DNA of 64,000 bases from an uncultured Dokdonia sp. (GCF_947492535.1 NZ_CANLNH010000001.1:248001-312000); one strand, 5' to 3'. Shown: positions 18,687-27,742, counted from the first letter of the stretch. Program-made: numbers and translations. Notes: a model not told the origin generated them from the letters alone.

Positions 18687-19787
18687 CTACTCCATATTTT
18701 TCTTATGCCATTGCGCCCATTTTTGTAGACATGGAAATAATACATTCTTTCCGTTGGAGCCATTTGTGAGCATAATGATGCCTGAATTAGTTTCAAAGTT
18801 GAACATCATTCCCGATTGCCATCCATCATTAGAACCTGCATGTCCTATAATTCTAAAACCAAAACGATCCATAACCATATATCCTAAGCCATAATCGTTA
18901 TTAGCCACTTCTGTAGGGGTAATGAGTGTGGTGAAACTTTCTGAAGACAAAATTGGATTTTTAGAAAACGAAGCTTTAGAAAATAAAATTAAATCATCTA
19001 GTGTTGTATGTAAGCCCGCGGCTGCTTGTGCGGTAAAACGCACAAGATACATTTCGTTCCCTTCTTCATCATAAGGCGTTGCAGAGTCTTGAAGGATATG
19101 TGAACTTAAATTAAAGCTAGTATGCTTCATTTTTAAAGGTTTAAAAATTGCCTTATCCATATATGCCGAAAAAGACATTCCAGTAACCTCTTCTATCACT
19201 AATTGCAAGATTGTATACCCTCCTCCAGAATATTTGAATTTAGTTTGAGGTTCTAGTATAATGTCTACCTTTTCGTTTTCATTTGCAGGTCCGTTTTCTC
19301 CATTAAGGGACGCTTCTAGTGTAGGTAAGTTTTTGGCAGATGAGAAGCCAGGATATCCATGTACAGACAGCCCGGCTGTATGATTTAAGATGGCTCTTGT
19401 CGTTACTTTATCAGTATCATATTTTGAGGCCGGAAATTGCCATCTGGTTAAGTATGTAGTGACTGGAGTATCAAGATTGAGCTTACCTTGCTCCACGAGT
19501 TTCATAACGCCCCAAGCGGTAAATGTTTTAGAAATAGATCCTATATTAAAACCTGTATGAGTACTAATCACCTCTTGTTTTTGAGTATTTCCATATCCAA
19601 ACCCTTTCTTGTAATAGACCTTTCCATTTTTTAAAATGGCAATAGCAATTCCAGGTGTTTTATGCTCTTTTAAAAGTATTGGGATTTGTGCTTCAAGAGT
19701 AGCTTTAATATCATGTTGACTAGAAGTCTGTCCATATACTTGTGTGAGTATACAAGCTAATAGAATATTAAAAATAAACTGTTTCAT
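18687..19787 (-). CDS. Beta-lactamase-family serine hydrolase
   Basis: A 366-residue exported protein (signal peptide ending VYGQ) of the class C beta-lactamase/DD-peptidase-like family. The catalytic S-x-x-K is at residues 84-87 (SISK), the Tyr motif is YSGGGY and the third motif is HAGSNDG. These enzymes act in the periplasm as esterases, peptidases or carboxypeptidases; the exact substrate cannot be told. Single gene, convergent with the Crp/Fnr gene. Confidence 0.87.
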   Translation of the reverse strand: MKQFIFNILLACILTQVYGQTSSQHDIKATLEAQIPILLKEHKTPGIAIAILKNGKVYYKKGFGYGNTQKQEVISTHTGFNIGSISKTFTAWGVMKLVEQGKLNLDTPVTTYLTRWQFPASKYDTDKVTTRAILNHTAGLSVHGYPGFSSAKNLPTLEASLNGENGPANENEKVDIILEPQTKFKYSGGGYTILQLVIEEVTGMSFSAYMDKAIFKPLKMKHTSFNLSSHILQDSATPYDEEGNEMYLVRFTAQAAAGLHTTLDDLILFSKASFSKNPILSSESFTTLITPTEVANNDYGLGYMVMDRFGFRIIGHAGSNDGWQSGMMFNFETNSGIIMLTNGSNGKNVLFPCLQKWAQWHKKNME

Positions 19788-20007
19788 TTTTATGTTTTTT
19801 GATGAATATGAGGCAAACGTATAGGGAGTGAAAACGATAACATATTTTTTTTGATGAATCTTATGTTTCTATGGATGATTCCTTCTTTTAAAAGGATCAA
19901 TAGGGTTATCAGGTAGTACGATTTGTTTATAATAGGAAATGACCAGTTGATCAAATAAATGAGGCGATCGCCCATAACTACGTATATTTTTGAATTTCAA
20001 TATTTAA

Positions 20008-20015
20008 TACATTTG
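20008..20015 (+). promoter_or_regulatory. -7 box abutting the histidine kinase start
   Basis: TACATTTG, a perfect TAnnTTTG match, ends four bases before ATG 20020, giving a predicted leaderless transcript. A second match, TATTTTTG, is at 19985-19992 and is an alternative promoter with a normal leader. Confidence 0.45.
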
Positions 20016-20019
20016 AATT

Positions 20020-21012
20020 ATGAATTTTAAAAAACAAGTGATTATTGCGGGTATTGGCGTTGCTATACTTCTTATTTTAAGGGTTGTTTTTGCAAATGCG
20101 CAAAGTGAGTTGCCTATTTTTATTACGCTTTTAATAGGAAGTACACTGGCATATATCATTTTTTTATACCTATTTAAAATTGGGAAGTTGAAAGGGGAAA
20201 CCCATTGGAACTGGAGACGATTTATGGTATATGCCATAGGAATTATCTTGTTAAGCGTAGCATTAGATTATACGTCAAAGATTCATAATCATGAGTTGAG
20301 CGATAGTATATGGATAGATGCTCATGGAAATGCTTGGATAAAGGATGTATTTGGTGCGCTTCTAGCACTATTGATTTTTTATATTATTTTTTCTTCGTTA
20401 TACGAGCATTTTAAAGGAATTCAGAAACTAAAGTATCAGAAATCGACGGCAGAACTAGCCTTATTGAAAAATCAAATGAACCCTCATTTCTTTTTTAATA
20501 CATTGAATAATCTATATTCTTTAATAAAAAAAGACCCAGAAATTGCTCAAGAATATGTATTGAAACTTTCTGATGTCATGCGATTTACAATAGAAAAAGG
20601 CCAAAATGATATGGTAAAACTAAAAGATGAAATCAGTTATTTGAATAATTATATAGAACTTCAAACATCGCGGTATCATAGAGATATACGTGTTAATTTT
20701 GAGCATTCAGTAAAAAATCCTTCTTATGGAATTGCGCCATTACTTTTTATTAATCTTGTAGAAAATGCATTTAAACATGGGGTAGAAAAAATGACGCATG
20801 ATGCGTTTATACATATTACATTAACTGAAGATGATATGACTGTTCGTTTTAAAATCGAAAATAATTTTGACCCAGAAACTATAGAAAAGAAAGAAGGGAT
20901 AGGTTTGATAAATTTAAAAGAACGACTTCATTTGTCATATCCTGATACGCATGAATTATGTATTTCTAATAAAAATGAAATATATTCAGTGTATGTAACA
21001 CTTTTTAAATAA
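20020..21012 (+). CDS. LytS/YehU-like sensor histidine kinase
   Basis: A 330-residue membrane sensor with four hydrophobic segments in residues 6-130, then a His_kinase domain (PF06580 type) with NQMNPHFFFNTLNNL (phospho-acceptor His156) and the N-box NLVENAFKHG. It overlaps the response-regulator gene by one base (TAATG). No periplasmic sensor domain of note, so it probably senses within or near the membrane. Confidence 0.92.
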   Translation: MNFKKQVIIAGIGVAILLILRVVFANAQSELPIFITLLIGSTLAYIIFLYLFKIGKLKGETHWNWRRFMVYAIGIILLSVALDYTSKIHNHELSDSIWIDAHGNAWIKDVFGALLALLIFYIIFSSLYEHFKGIQKLKYQKSTAELALLKNQMNPHFFFNTLNNLYSLIKKDPEIAQEYVLKLSDVMRFTIEKGQNDMVKLKDEISYLNNYIELQTSRYHRDIRVNFEHSVKNPSYGIAPLLFINLVENAFKHGVEKMTHDAFIHITLTEDDMTVRFKIENNFDPETIEKKEGIGLINLKERLHLSYPDTHELCISNKNEIYSVYVTLFK

Positions 21013-21716
21013 TGATTAGATATATCATAGTAGATGATGAAATTGCTGCTCACGAGATTATTACTGAGTATGCTAAAGAATTGCCTCAATTACATTTTGT
21101 GAAGAGCTGTTATAATGCATTAGAAGCCATTACCTATTTACATACGCATGAAGTTGATTTGATCTTTCTAGATATTAACATGCCAAAACTTTCTGGATTT
21201 GATTTTTTAAAAACGCTAAAGACATATCCCAAAACGATTGTAACATCGGCATATTCTGAATATGCCCTGGAAGGGTATGATCTTAATATTTCAGATTATT
21301 TATTAAAACCATTTAGTTTTCAGCGGTTCTTGTCTGCTATTCAGAAAGTTTCAGAATCAATGTTAAAAGTGTCTTATGATAAGAATATGACAAAGAGCGA
21401 AGAAACCCCTTCTCATATTTTTTTAAAAGATGAAAAAAAGCACATCCAAGTAAAAATAACAGATATTTTATTTCTAGAAGCTTATGGGAATTATGTGAAA
21501 GTTCATTTTGATGATCAGGTTATTATAACACACCAGACACTATCTTCTTTTACGGAGGTTCTTCCAACGCATCAATTTATGCGCGTACATAAATCGTTTA
21601 TGATAGCTATACACAAAGTAACATTGATTGAAGGGAATAGGATAACGATTGCAGAGCATAAGATTCCTATTGGACAAACGTATAAAAATGCTGTAAGTAC
21701 ATTATATCATTATTGA
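21012..21716 (+). CDS. LytTR response regulator
   Basis: A 234-residue protein with a receiver domain (phospho-accepting Asp54 in IFLDINMP, conserved Lys in LLKPFS) and a C-terminal LytTR DNA-binding domain (ILFLEAYGNYVKVHF). Partner of the adjacent kinase. Targets are unknown; the next genes on the opposite strand are sulfur transporters and cydAB. Confidence 0.93.
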   Translation: MIRYIIVDDEIAAHEIITEYAKELPQLHFVKSCYNALEAITYLHTHEVDLIFLDINMPKLSGFDFLKTLKTYPKTIVTSAYSEYALEGYDLNISDYLLKPFSFQRFLSAIQKVSESMLKVSYDKNMTKSEETPSHIFLKDEKKHIQVKITDILFLEAYGNYVKVHFDDQVIITHQTLSSFTEVLPTHQFMRVHKSFMIAIHKVTLIEGNRITIAEHKIPIGQTYKNAVSTLYHY

Positions 21717-21717
21717 G

Positions 21718-21737
21718 TACGCTTTCGCGAAAGCGTA
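21718..21737. repeat. Perfect 20-bp palindrome copy
   Basis: TACGCTTTCGCGAAAGCGTA, the longest perfect form of the window-wide palindrome, three bases after the LytTR stop codon (between convergent genes), where it may also help end transcription. Confidence 0.9.
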
Positions 21738-21757
21738 TAAAGCAACATCTAAATCAT

Positions 21758-22171
21758 TTAATGTGGTAATTTATCTTTAAGTAAACCATATAAAAAAGTG
21801 CCTAAGACAGCTGCAATAATAACAACCAAAATAGGTGTAAAGCCAGCTCCTATAAGTGTAAACATAGGGCCTGGGCAAGCACCTGTTAATGCCCATCCTA
21901 ATCCAAAAATAATTCCACCAATTAAATAACGTTTCCACCCTTTTTCTTTAGAAGGAATCTGTATTTTCTCCCCATAAAATGATGAAATATTAAAACGCTT
22001 TATGAGGTAAGTAATCGTAATACCAATACCTAACGCCGATCCTATAATCCCATACATATGAAATGAATCAAAGGAAAACATCTCATAGATTCGAAACCAA
22101 GAAGCCGCTTCAGATTTGTACATGGTAATTCCAAATAAGATGCCTATACATAAGTAAGTGAATGTTTTCAT
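21758..22171 (-). CDS. YeeE/YedE-type half transporter (DUF6691-like)
   Basis: A 137-residue membrane protein with about four helices and the motif LTGACPGPMFTLIGAG, whose Cys matches the conserved cysteine of thiosulfate-transporting YeeE/TsuA proteins. It overlaps the larger half gene by 4 bp; together they equal one full-length YeeE. Predicted to import thiosulfate or a related sulfur species. Confidence 0.85.
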   Translation of the reverse strand: MKTFTYLCIGILFGITMYKSEAASWFRIYEMFSFDSFHMYGIIGSALGIGITITYLIKRFNISSFYGEKIQIPSKEKGWKRYLIGGIIFGLGWALTGACPGPMFTLIGAGFTPILVVIIAAVLGTFLYGLLKDKLPH

Positions 22172-22731
22172 AGTGTAAATACTAAAGGGAAAAGAAGATG
22201 AATCATGATAAGTCCTCCTATAAAGAAACCTATAACAGCAATAAGGGAAGGGCGTTGTAAATTACTTAAACCAGAGATCGCATGTCCTGAAGTGCATCCT
22301 CCTGCATATCGAGCGCCAAACCCCACCAATAATCCTCCGATACTCAGTAAAAGAAGTGTTTTTGGGTTTGTGAAAATAGCATTGTCAAATAGCTCTGTAG
22401 GAAGGTAACTACTTCCTGCGCTTTCAAAACCCATGTTTTTTAAATCCGTAATTGTATCAGGATGGATAGCTACCACTTCATTGTTTGATAGCAAATGTGC
22501 ACCTATATAGCCTCCTATGACGGCACCTATCACAACGATAAGATTCCAACGGTGTGCTTTCCAATCAAACTTAAAAAAAGAGGATGCATTGCCTGCACCA
22601 CATAGTGTACAAAACGTTCGTAGGTTAGAAGACATTCCGAAGTTTTTACCAACCATAAGGAGTAAAAACAAAATCAAAGCAATCATAGGTCCTCCTATAT
22701 ACCAAGGCCAAGGATCATATATCCAATTCAT
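22168..22731 (-). CDS. YeeE/YedE-type thiosulfate transporter half
   Basis: Membrane protein of 187 residues from ATG 22731 (MNWIYDPW). An in-frame GTG at 22758 is rejected because it lies inside the predicted -7 box. It contains ARYAGGCTSGHAISG with the conserved substrate-relaying cysteine. It pairs with the DUF6691-like half downstream. An operator dyad (22778-22791) sits at the activating distance upstream, tying it to the Crp/Fnr regulon. Confidence 0.86.
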   Translation of the reverse strand: MNWIYDPWPWYIGGPMIALILFLLLMVGKNFGMSSNLRTFCTLCGAGNASSFFKFDWKAHRWNLIVVIGAVIGGYIGAHLLSNNEVVAIHPDTITDLKNMGFESAGSSYLPTELFDNAIFTNPKTLLLLSIGGLLVGFGARYAGGCTSGHAISGLSNLQRPSLIAVIGFFIGGLIMIHLLFPLVFTL

Positions 22732-22747
22732 GTATAAAGTGTTTTTA

Positions 22748-22791
22748 CAAAAAAACACCTTTTGATCATGATACTTGGTAACCTAAGTTAC
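22748..22791 (-). promoter_or_regulatory. Crp/Fnr-type promoter of the YeeE operon
   Basis: The operator GTAAC-CTAA-GTTAC (22778-22791) lies 36.5 bp (centre to last base) upstream of the -7 box TTTTTTTG (22755 to 22748, minus strand; one mismatch to TAnnTTTG). The spacing is identical to four other promoters in this region. Confidence 0.75.
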
Positions 22792-22827
22792 ATAGCGAAA
22801 AGATAAAAAGAATACGATCTATGTTTC

Positions 22828-23850
22828 TTAATGACGCTCTAGAATTTTAATCATTTTAAAAGACTTTAATAAATGAAAAAGACCCGGCAAAATGACACAG
22901 CCGCCTATCAAAAGCGATATGCCTAAAACCTTAATCACACTATCTGGTGCGATATTTTCTAAAATACTGATACCTCCGTCTGTGGTAAATAAAATCATTG
23001 GGTAATGTGGTATAAGCGCCGCTATTAAAATAAGAAGTACTTGACTGCCAGCAAATAATCGACTAAGAACTCTACGTCCTTTACGTATACTAGACCATAA
23101 TGGGATAAGCAAGATAGCAGATATTAAAATAATTGTCATTGCATAGAGATTAGATACAAAATCAATCACAAACTGTATTTCAGAAATATACCCATACAGT
23201 ATGGTGATAAATCCAAAGAGAACCACAACAATAGTCGCAATAGTTGCTTTTTTTACATATATTTTTTTATCTCCATAAGAAGCTTCTCCAATAAGTAATA
23301 CCGCCGATAAAAAAGCACATAATGCAGCAAAAAAGAATCCGGTTAGTATTGAAAATATATGCAGCCAAGAGTCTATATATAAGATCTTAAAGCTATAATC
23401 TATAGGTGTAGTCGTATGAATAATTTTACCGCTAATCATAGCGCCAAAAGTGATTCCTAAAAAGATAGGAGTGACTAAACTGGAAATTTTAAACATCCAG
23501 TCATATAAGATTTGAGATTTGTCTTTATAAGCATCATAATGTCTAAACACAAAAGCAACGCCTCGTAATGTAATACCTAGTAACATAAGCGTAAGCGGAA
23601 TGTGTAAATAGATCACTATAATGTTATAATATACAGGAAATGCCACCCATAATATGACAATCATAATAATGATCCAGATATGATTTGCTTCCCATACAGG
23701 TCCCATGACTCTATACACTGTTTTTTTAGTAATTGCTTGATTCTTTTTAGAAGAAAACAATTCGATAATGCCTGCGCCAAAATCGGCACCAGCTAAAAGG
23801 ACATATAGTACTAACGAAAAAGCTAGAAAAAAGAGAACGACATAAATCAT
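22828..23850 (-). CDS. cydB: Cytochrome bd oxidase subunit II
   Basis: A 340-residue polytopic membrane protein of the CydB/CioB family (GADFGAG start, GPVWEANHIWII motif). With CydA it forms a quinol oxidase that reduces oxygen at high affinity. It overlaps cydA by 4 bp. No cydX-type small subunit was seen after it. Confidence 0.94.
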   Translation of the reverse strand: MIYVVLFFLAFSLVLYVLLAGADFGAGIIELFSSKKNQAITKKTVYRVMGPVWEANHIWIIIMIVILWVAFPVYYNIIVIYLHIPLTLMLLGITLRGVAFVFRHYDAYKDKSQILYDWMFKISSLVTPIFLGITFGAMISGKIIHTTTPIDYSFKILYIDSWLHIFSILTGFFFAALCAFLSAVLLIGEASYGDKKIYVKKATIATIVVVLFGFITILYGYISEIQFVIDFVSNLYAMTIILISAILLIPLWSSIRKGRRVLSRLFAGSQVLLILIAALIPHYPMILFTTDGGISILENIAPDSVIKVLGISLLIGGCVILPGLFHLLKSFKMIKILERH

Positions 23851-25160
23851 ACTGCTACAGATGTTGGGTTATTCAATGCTTTTATTTGTCTAGCCATAAG
23901 CCAAGTCACTGCAATGGTTAGCATACTATATAAAGCCACATACATATAAAAGCTATATACAATACCCGGAACAGGTGTAACGGCATCTTTGGTTTTCATG
24001 ATATTATGAATAATCCAAGGTTGTCTTCCTACCTCAGTGACTATCCACCCAGCTTCTAAGGCTATAAATCCCATAGGCGCCAATACGATAAATAATAACC
24101 AAAACTTTGGGGAGTTAAGCCATGTACGCTTTCGCGAAAGCGTAATAAAAAACAATACTCCTGCGAGTAATAATAACGTTCCTAAACCAATCATCACCTG
24201 AAAAGCGTAATGAACAATGGCTACATTGGGATGTTCGTCTTCTGGGAAGTCATTGAGTCCTTTTACCTCAGCATCAAAATCTCCAAAAGCTAAAAAAGAC
24301 AACGCCTTAGGAATAGCTATTTTATGAGTAACCTCTTGTGTTTCTTGATTTACAATGCCTCCTATATATAAAGGCGCTCCTTTAGACGTCTCAAAATGCG
24401 CTTCCATCGCGGCAAGTTTTACAGGCTGTCTTTCGGCAATGTCTTTTGCAGATAGATCCCCACTTATAGGCTGCAAAATAGCAGCAATAGCTCCAAATGT
24501 AATGGCAATTTTAAACGCCTTTTTATGAAGCGCTACATTTCGTTTTTTAAATACCTGATAGGCATGTATTCCAGCTACAGCAAATCCTGTAGCTGTAAAT
24601 GCAGCAAGTGTCATATGCAATGCTTGTGTAAACCAAGCAGGATTAAATAATGCTTTTATAGGATCTATATTTAAAAACTCTCCGTTGATATAATCAAAAC
24701 CAGACGGGGCGTTCATCCATCCATTTGCAGAGACCACCAAAATCCCAGAAGCAACTCCGGAAATACCTACAATTACACCTGTCCACCAGTGAAACTTTTC
24801 AGGTATTTTATTCCATCCGTAGAGATAAAATCCAAGCGCGATAGCTTCTACAAAGAAGGCGGCGCCTTCTAGTGAAAAAGGCATTCCAATGATAGGGCCT
24901 GCATGTTTCATGAATTCAGGCCATAAAAGACCCAATTCAAAGGAAAGTGCAGTGCCAGAAACAGCTCCTGTAACAAAGAAAATAGCAACACCTTTTTGCC
25001 ATGATTTTGTAAGTGTTAAGTAAATTTGATTTCGAGTATTTAGCCATTTTTTATGTGCGACGACCATAAAAAAAGGCATTACCATACCTACGCAGGCAAA
25101 TACGATATGAAAGATAAGAGTAAACGCCATTTGAAGTCTTGCAGCATCTAAATTTTCCAT
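23847..25160 (-). CDS. cydA: Cytochrome bd oxidase subunit I
   Basis: A 437-residue, short Q-loop form of CydA (the E. coli long-loop form is over 500). Haem/quinol landmarks are visible: an N-terminal His in FHIVFACVGM, the GRQPW motif and conserved Glu residues in early helices. The codons for T-L-S-R-K-R are encoded by a perfect copy of the window-wide palindrome (24125-24144). Unlike its neighbours, it lacks a GTRAC-N4-GTTAC operator at the correct spacing. Confidence 0.95.
   Translation of the reverse strand: MENLDAARLQMAFTLIFHIVFACVGMVMPFFMVVAHKKWLNTRNQIYLTLTKSWQKGVAIFFVTGAVSGTALSFELGLLWPEFMKHAGPIIGMPFSLEGAAFFVEAIALGFYLYGWNKIPEKFHWWTGVIVGISGVASGILVVSANGWMNAPSGFDYINGEFLNIDPIKALFNPAWFTQALHMTLAAFTATGFAVAGIHAYQVFKKRNVALHKKAFKIAITFGAIAAILQPISGDLSAKDIAERQPVKLAAMEAHFETSKGAPLYIGGIVNQETQEVTHKIAIPKALSFLAFGDFDAEVKGLNDFPEDEHPNVAIVHYAFQVMIGLGTLLLLAGVLFFITLSRKRTWLNSPKFWLLFIVLAPMGFIALEAGWIVTEVGRQPWIIHNIMKTKDAVTPVPGIVYSFYMYVALYSMLTIAVTWLMARQIKALNNPTSVAV
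24125..24144. repeat. Perfect 20-bp palindrome inside cydA
   Basis: TACGCTTTCGCGAAAGCGTA within coding sequence, encoding T-L-S-R-K-R in a loop of CydA. The frame is kept intact. Confidence 0.9.
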
Positions 25161-25245
25161 ACGATATCGTCTTATAAATGTAACATAGTAAAGATACGAT
25201 ACACTAAAAGATTGTATAGGACCCTATAGGTTCTAAAAAGAACGA

Positions 25246-25704
25246 TCAACGGTTTATTTTTGGTAAAAACCGACCTGTTCTTTTTTTATAGCGAAGATAG
25301 TTCTTAAAGGTGTATGTTAACCGCTGTTCTTCATACCGAGATTTGAAAACAAATAGAATGTAAAGGAGGAGTGTAATCAATACTTTATATCCTGATGAGG
25401 TGTAGAGGCTATATCCTGAAAAAACAAATAAAATACCTGTGTAAATAGGATGACGTATGTATTTGTAAAGTCCACTTTGAATAAGTTGCGAACCTGATTT
25501 TGGAGATGGGAAAGGAGATAGATTTTTATTGAGTTGAAGTAACGCAATACCAATAATGACACTTCCTAAGATAGCAATGCTCAATCCTACGAGTGTAACT
25601 ATATACGGAAGTTCTAATTGTAATTGAGAGATGTCAAAAATGAATAGAAAAAACAATACGAATTGAATTAACACAAAAGTAATATCAGCGGTTTGTAATT
25701 TCAT
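25246..25704 (-). CDS. ICMT/PEMT-like membrane methyltransferase
   Basis: A 152-residue membrane protein with four hydrophobic segments and the signature YIRHPIYTGIL of the isoprenylcysteine carboxyl methyltransferase superfamily, which binds S-adenosylmethionine. In bacteria these proteins methylate lipids or other small hydrophobic molecules; the substrate is unknown. Lies 86 bp upstream of cydA on the same strand and could share its transcript. Confidence 0.8.
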   Translation of the reverse strand: MKLQTADITFVLIQFVLFFLFIFDISQLQLELPYIVTLVGLSIAILGSVIIGIALLQLNKNLSPFPSPKSGSQLIQSGLYKYIRHPIYTGILFVFSGYSLYTSSGYKVLITLLLYILFVFKSRYEEQRLTYTFKNYLRYKKRTGRFLPKINR

Positions 25705-25726
25705 AATGACAAGATACTATAAACAT

Positions 25727-25797
25727 GCTTTATGCATTAGAAAATCTATTGCGTATTGAGTTTTCAATCCTCATAACGAATCCCTAATGCATAAAGC
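25727..25797. repeat. 14-bp inverted repeat with long loop
   Basis: Perfect arms GCTTTATGCATTAG (25727-25740) and CTAATGCATAAAGC (25784-25797) with a 43-nt loop, just upstream of the methyltransferase gene. Could be a terminator for the DUF2892 transcript or an operator. Confidence 0.55.
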
Positions 25798-25800
25798 GGG

Positions 25801-25835
25801 TTAAAAGCTCGGTTGTCAATAACACGAGCTTTTAA
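25801..25835 (-). terminator. Hairpin downstream of the DUF2892 gene
   Basis: Arms TTAAAAGCTCG and CGAGCTTTTAA (11 bp) 32 bp after the DUF2892 stop codon; the T-run is short. Confidence 0.55.
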
Positions 25836-25866
25836 GATAAATTATATGTATTGTTTCTCGACCTAA

Positions 25867-26082
25867 TTAATTGTCTTTAGGAGTTTCTTTTGTGGTCTTC
25901 AATCCAACTAAAGCATACAGAGGACAAAAACTAATAAAACTTGTAAGGAGGAATATAGCAGAAGCAGCAAGAAGCACATATGCTAATGTACCGCTGATTA
26001 TATTTTGCCAGTAAAGTATTCCAACTACGGCAGCAATTAAAATTCGAACAACACGATCTGTAGCACCCATATTCTTTTTCAT
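25867..26082 (-). CDS. DUF2892 (YgaP-like) membrane protein
   Basis: A 71-residue protein matching the YgaP C-terminal membrane domain: the N-terminal KNMGATDRVVR, two helices and the SFCPLYALVGLKT end. This domain is often next to or fused with rhodaneses and sulfur genes, consistent with the surroundings. It is probably co-transcribed with the 28-residue ORF 18 bp upstream from a Crp/Fnr-type promoter. Confidence 0.85.
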   Translation of the reverse strand: MKKNMGATDRVVRILIAAVVGILYWQNIISGTLAYVLLAASAIFLLTSFISFCPLYALVGLKTTKETPKDN

Positions 26083-26100
26083 AGGATATATGTTTATATA

Positions 26101-26187
26101 TTATACGTTTTCTATTACGAAATAAGCTATTGCAAATATGCTTGAACATATCAAACAGACAAGTAGTAACTTGATTCCTTTCTTCAT
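26101..26187 (-). CDS. 28-residue membrane mini-protein
   Basis: ATG 26187 to TAA 26101: starts M-K-K-G-I-K, then one hydrophobic helix (about 18 residues with two Cys), ending V-I-E-N-V. It lies between the predicted promoter (operator 26222-26235, -7 box 26199 to 26192) and DUF2892. The ATG is four bases after the -7 box, so the mRNA would start at or next to it. Coding is supported by position and composition only. Confidence 0.5.
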   Translation of the reverse strand: MKKGIKLLLVCLICSSIFAIAYFVIENV

Positions 26188-26191
26188 TGTG

Positions 26192-26235
26192 TAAATGTAT
26201 TCTATGGAGATATCAATTCCTGTGACATATGTTAC
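26192..26235 (-). promoter_or_regulatory. Crp/Fnr-type promoter of the mini-ORF/DUF2892 operon
   Basis: The operator GTGAC-ATAT-GTTAC (26222-26235) is centred 36.5 bp upstream of the last base of the -7 box TACATTTA (26199 to 26192; one mismatch). A direct copy of GTTAC follows at 26240-26244. Confidence 0.75.
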
Positions 26236-26302
26236 ATGTGTTACTTGATAGAAATGATGCATGAGTTTTTCCGACTAGTTGGGAATAATAATACTATGAT
26301 TG

Positions 26303-26346
26303 GTGACTTTTGTTACATAATAGCTAATTACTTATTAGTATTTTTG
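26303..26346 (+). promoter_or_regulatory. Crp/Fnr-type promoter of the lipoprotein/sterol desaturase operon
   Basis: The operator GTGAC-TTTT-GTTAC (26303-26316) is centred 36.5 bp upstream of the last base of the perfect -7 box TATTTTTG (26339-26346). Transcription would start near 26352, six bases before ATG 26358. Confidence 0.8.
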
Positions 26347-26357
26347 GAATAAACTAT

Positions 26358-26849
26358 ATGTTAGGAAGAATGAAAATGGTTGTATTCATAGTTGCGATGT
26401 TATATATGGGTGCTTGTAATCAAGATGATCGTTCAGGAGCATCTGAAGTTATAGCTCCAGAAAATGAAGTAGAGGCAGCTGTTGTAAGTGTTGTAGTTTC
26501 AGGAGAAGGAGATACCTATACATTTAATGTAGGTGTTTCAAGTCCGGATACAGGTTGTGATCAATATGCCAATTGGTGGGAAATCGTCTCTGAAGATGGA
26601 ACATTAATGTATAGAAGGATTTTAGCGCATAGTCATGTAAATGAACAACCTTTTGTACGTTCAGGAAGTACAATGAATATAAATGCAAATCAAGAAGTTA
26701 TTGTCAGAGTGCATATGAATACGACAGGCTATAGTGTAAAAGGCTATAAAGGGTCTGTTGCTAATGGATTTGCTGAATTTCTGATTTCAGAAGATTTTGC
26801 AAGTGAATTAGCAAACCAATCACCACAACCAGATGGTTGTGCTTTTTAA
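26358..26849 (+). CDS. Small lipoprotein of the Crp/Fnr regulon
   Basis: A 163-residue protein with a lipoprotein signal (hydrophobic run ending L-Y-M-G-A-C, lipid-bearing Cys20) followed by a compact, mostly beta domain. No family recognised. The start at 26358 fits the promoter; M5 is an alternative. The gene is followed after 9 bp by the sterol desaturase gene. Confidence 0.7.
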   Translation: MLGRMKMVVFIVAMLYMGACNQDDRSGASEVIAPENEVEAAVVSVVVSGEGDTYTFNVGVSSPDTGCDQYANWWEIVSEDGTLMYRRILAHSHVNEQPFVRSGSTMNINANQEVIVRVHMNTTGYSVKGYKGSVANGFAEFLISEDFASELANQSPQPDGCAF

Positions 26850-26858
26850 AACAAAAGA

Positions 26859-27740
26859 ATGATGATGAAGTACGTAGATGCATTTATAAACGCTTTTTTA
26901 GGAACGATAGATTGGACGTGGAAATCTATCCTGTTTGAAGTGCCTTGGTATACCAATTACTTTTATGGACTTATCCTAATTTCTGTTGTTATATGGGGAT
27001 TGGAAATTGTATTCCCTTGGCGAAAAGAACAATCTATATTTAGAAAAGACTTTTGGCTAGATGGATTTTATATGTTCTTTAATTTCTTCATTTTCTCTAT
27101 TGCAATTAGTGGGTTTTATAAAGTACTAGAAGTATTATTTAGCGATATTTCTATCACTGCGAAAAGTCTAGCGGTCATAGATCCATCAGGCTGGCCAATG
27201 TGGTTACAGTTACTCGTGTTTTTTATAGTACTAGACTTTGTACAATGGTTTACACATACATTACTTCATAAGTTTCCATTGCTATGGAAATTTCATAAAG
27301 TACATCATAGTGTGAAAGAGATGGGCTTTGCAGCGCATTTACGATATCACTGGATGGAGAATGTACTTTACAAGCCTTTAAAGACTTTTGGAATTATGAT
27401 TTTAGGAGGCTTTGAGCCAGAGCAAGCCTATATTGTTCACTTTATAGCTATTGTAATAGGTCATTTTAATCATTCCAATATTAAGATTACGTGGGGACCT
27501 TTAAAGTATATTATCAATAATCCAGTAATGCATTTGTATCATCATGCATATGTATTGCCAGAAGGAAAATACGGAGTCAATTTTGGGATTAGTTTAAGTC
27601 TTTGGGATTACCTGTTTAAAACAAACTATATCCCTGAAGATAGTGGACAAATTACATTAGGTTTTGAAGGAGATGAGAATTTTCCAAAAGATTTTATAGG
27701 ACAAAATACCTATGGTTTTCGGAATAAGGAAGCTAAGTAA
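26859..27740 (+). CDS. Sterol desaturase/fatty acid hydroxylase-family membrane protein
   Basis: A 293-residue di-iron membrane hydroxylase. The His boxes are H-T-L-L-H (133-137), H-K-V-H-H (146-150) and a late H-L-Y-H-H. Four to five helices surround them. It inserts oxygen into lipid substrates and so needs O2. Co-transcribed with the lipoprotein from a Crp/Fnr-type promoter. Substrate unknown. Confidence 0.87.
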   Translation: MMMKYVDAFINAFLGTIDWTWKSILFEVPWYTNYFYGLILISVVIWGLEIVFPWRKEQSIFRKDFWLDGFYMFFNFFIFSIAISGFYKVLEVLFSDISITAKSLAVIDPSGWPMWLQLLVFFIVLDFVQWFTHTLLHKFPLLWKFHKVHHSVKEMGFAAHLRYHWMENVLYKPLKTFGIMILGGFEPEQAYIVHFIAIVIGHFNHSNIKITWGPLKYIINNPVMHLYHHAYVLPEGKYGVNFGISLSLWDYLFKTNYIPEDSGQITLGFEGDENFPKDFIGQNTYGFRNKEAK

Positions 27741-27742
27741 TA

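Noticed and set aside
22732-22758. Upstream GTG start for the YeeE protein
   Set aside because: It falls in the predicted promoter box; ATG 22731 gives a clean N-terminus.
25180-25193. Possible GTRAC operator before cydA
   Set aside because: GTAACATAGTAAAG matches only one half-site, and the base 36.5 bp downstream of it is not a -7 box (it overlaps the start codon).
25219-25232. CCTATAGG dyad before cydA as an operator of the same regulon
   Set aside because: It is dyad-symmetric and roughly at the right distance from TATCTTTA, but its sequence does not match GTRAC-N4-GTTAC; it could serve another regulator.
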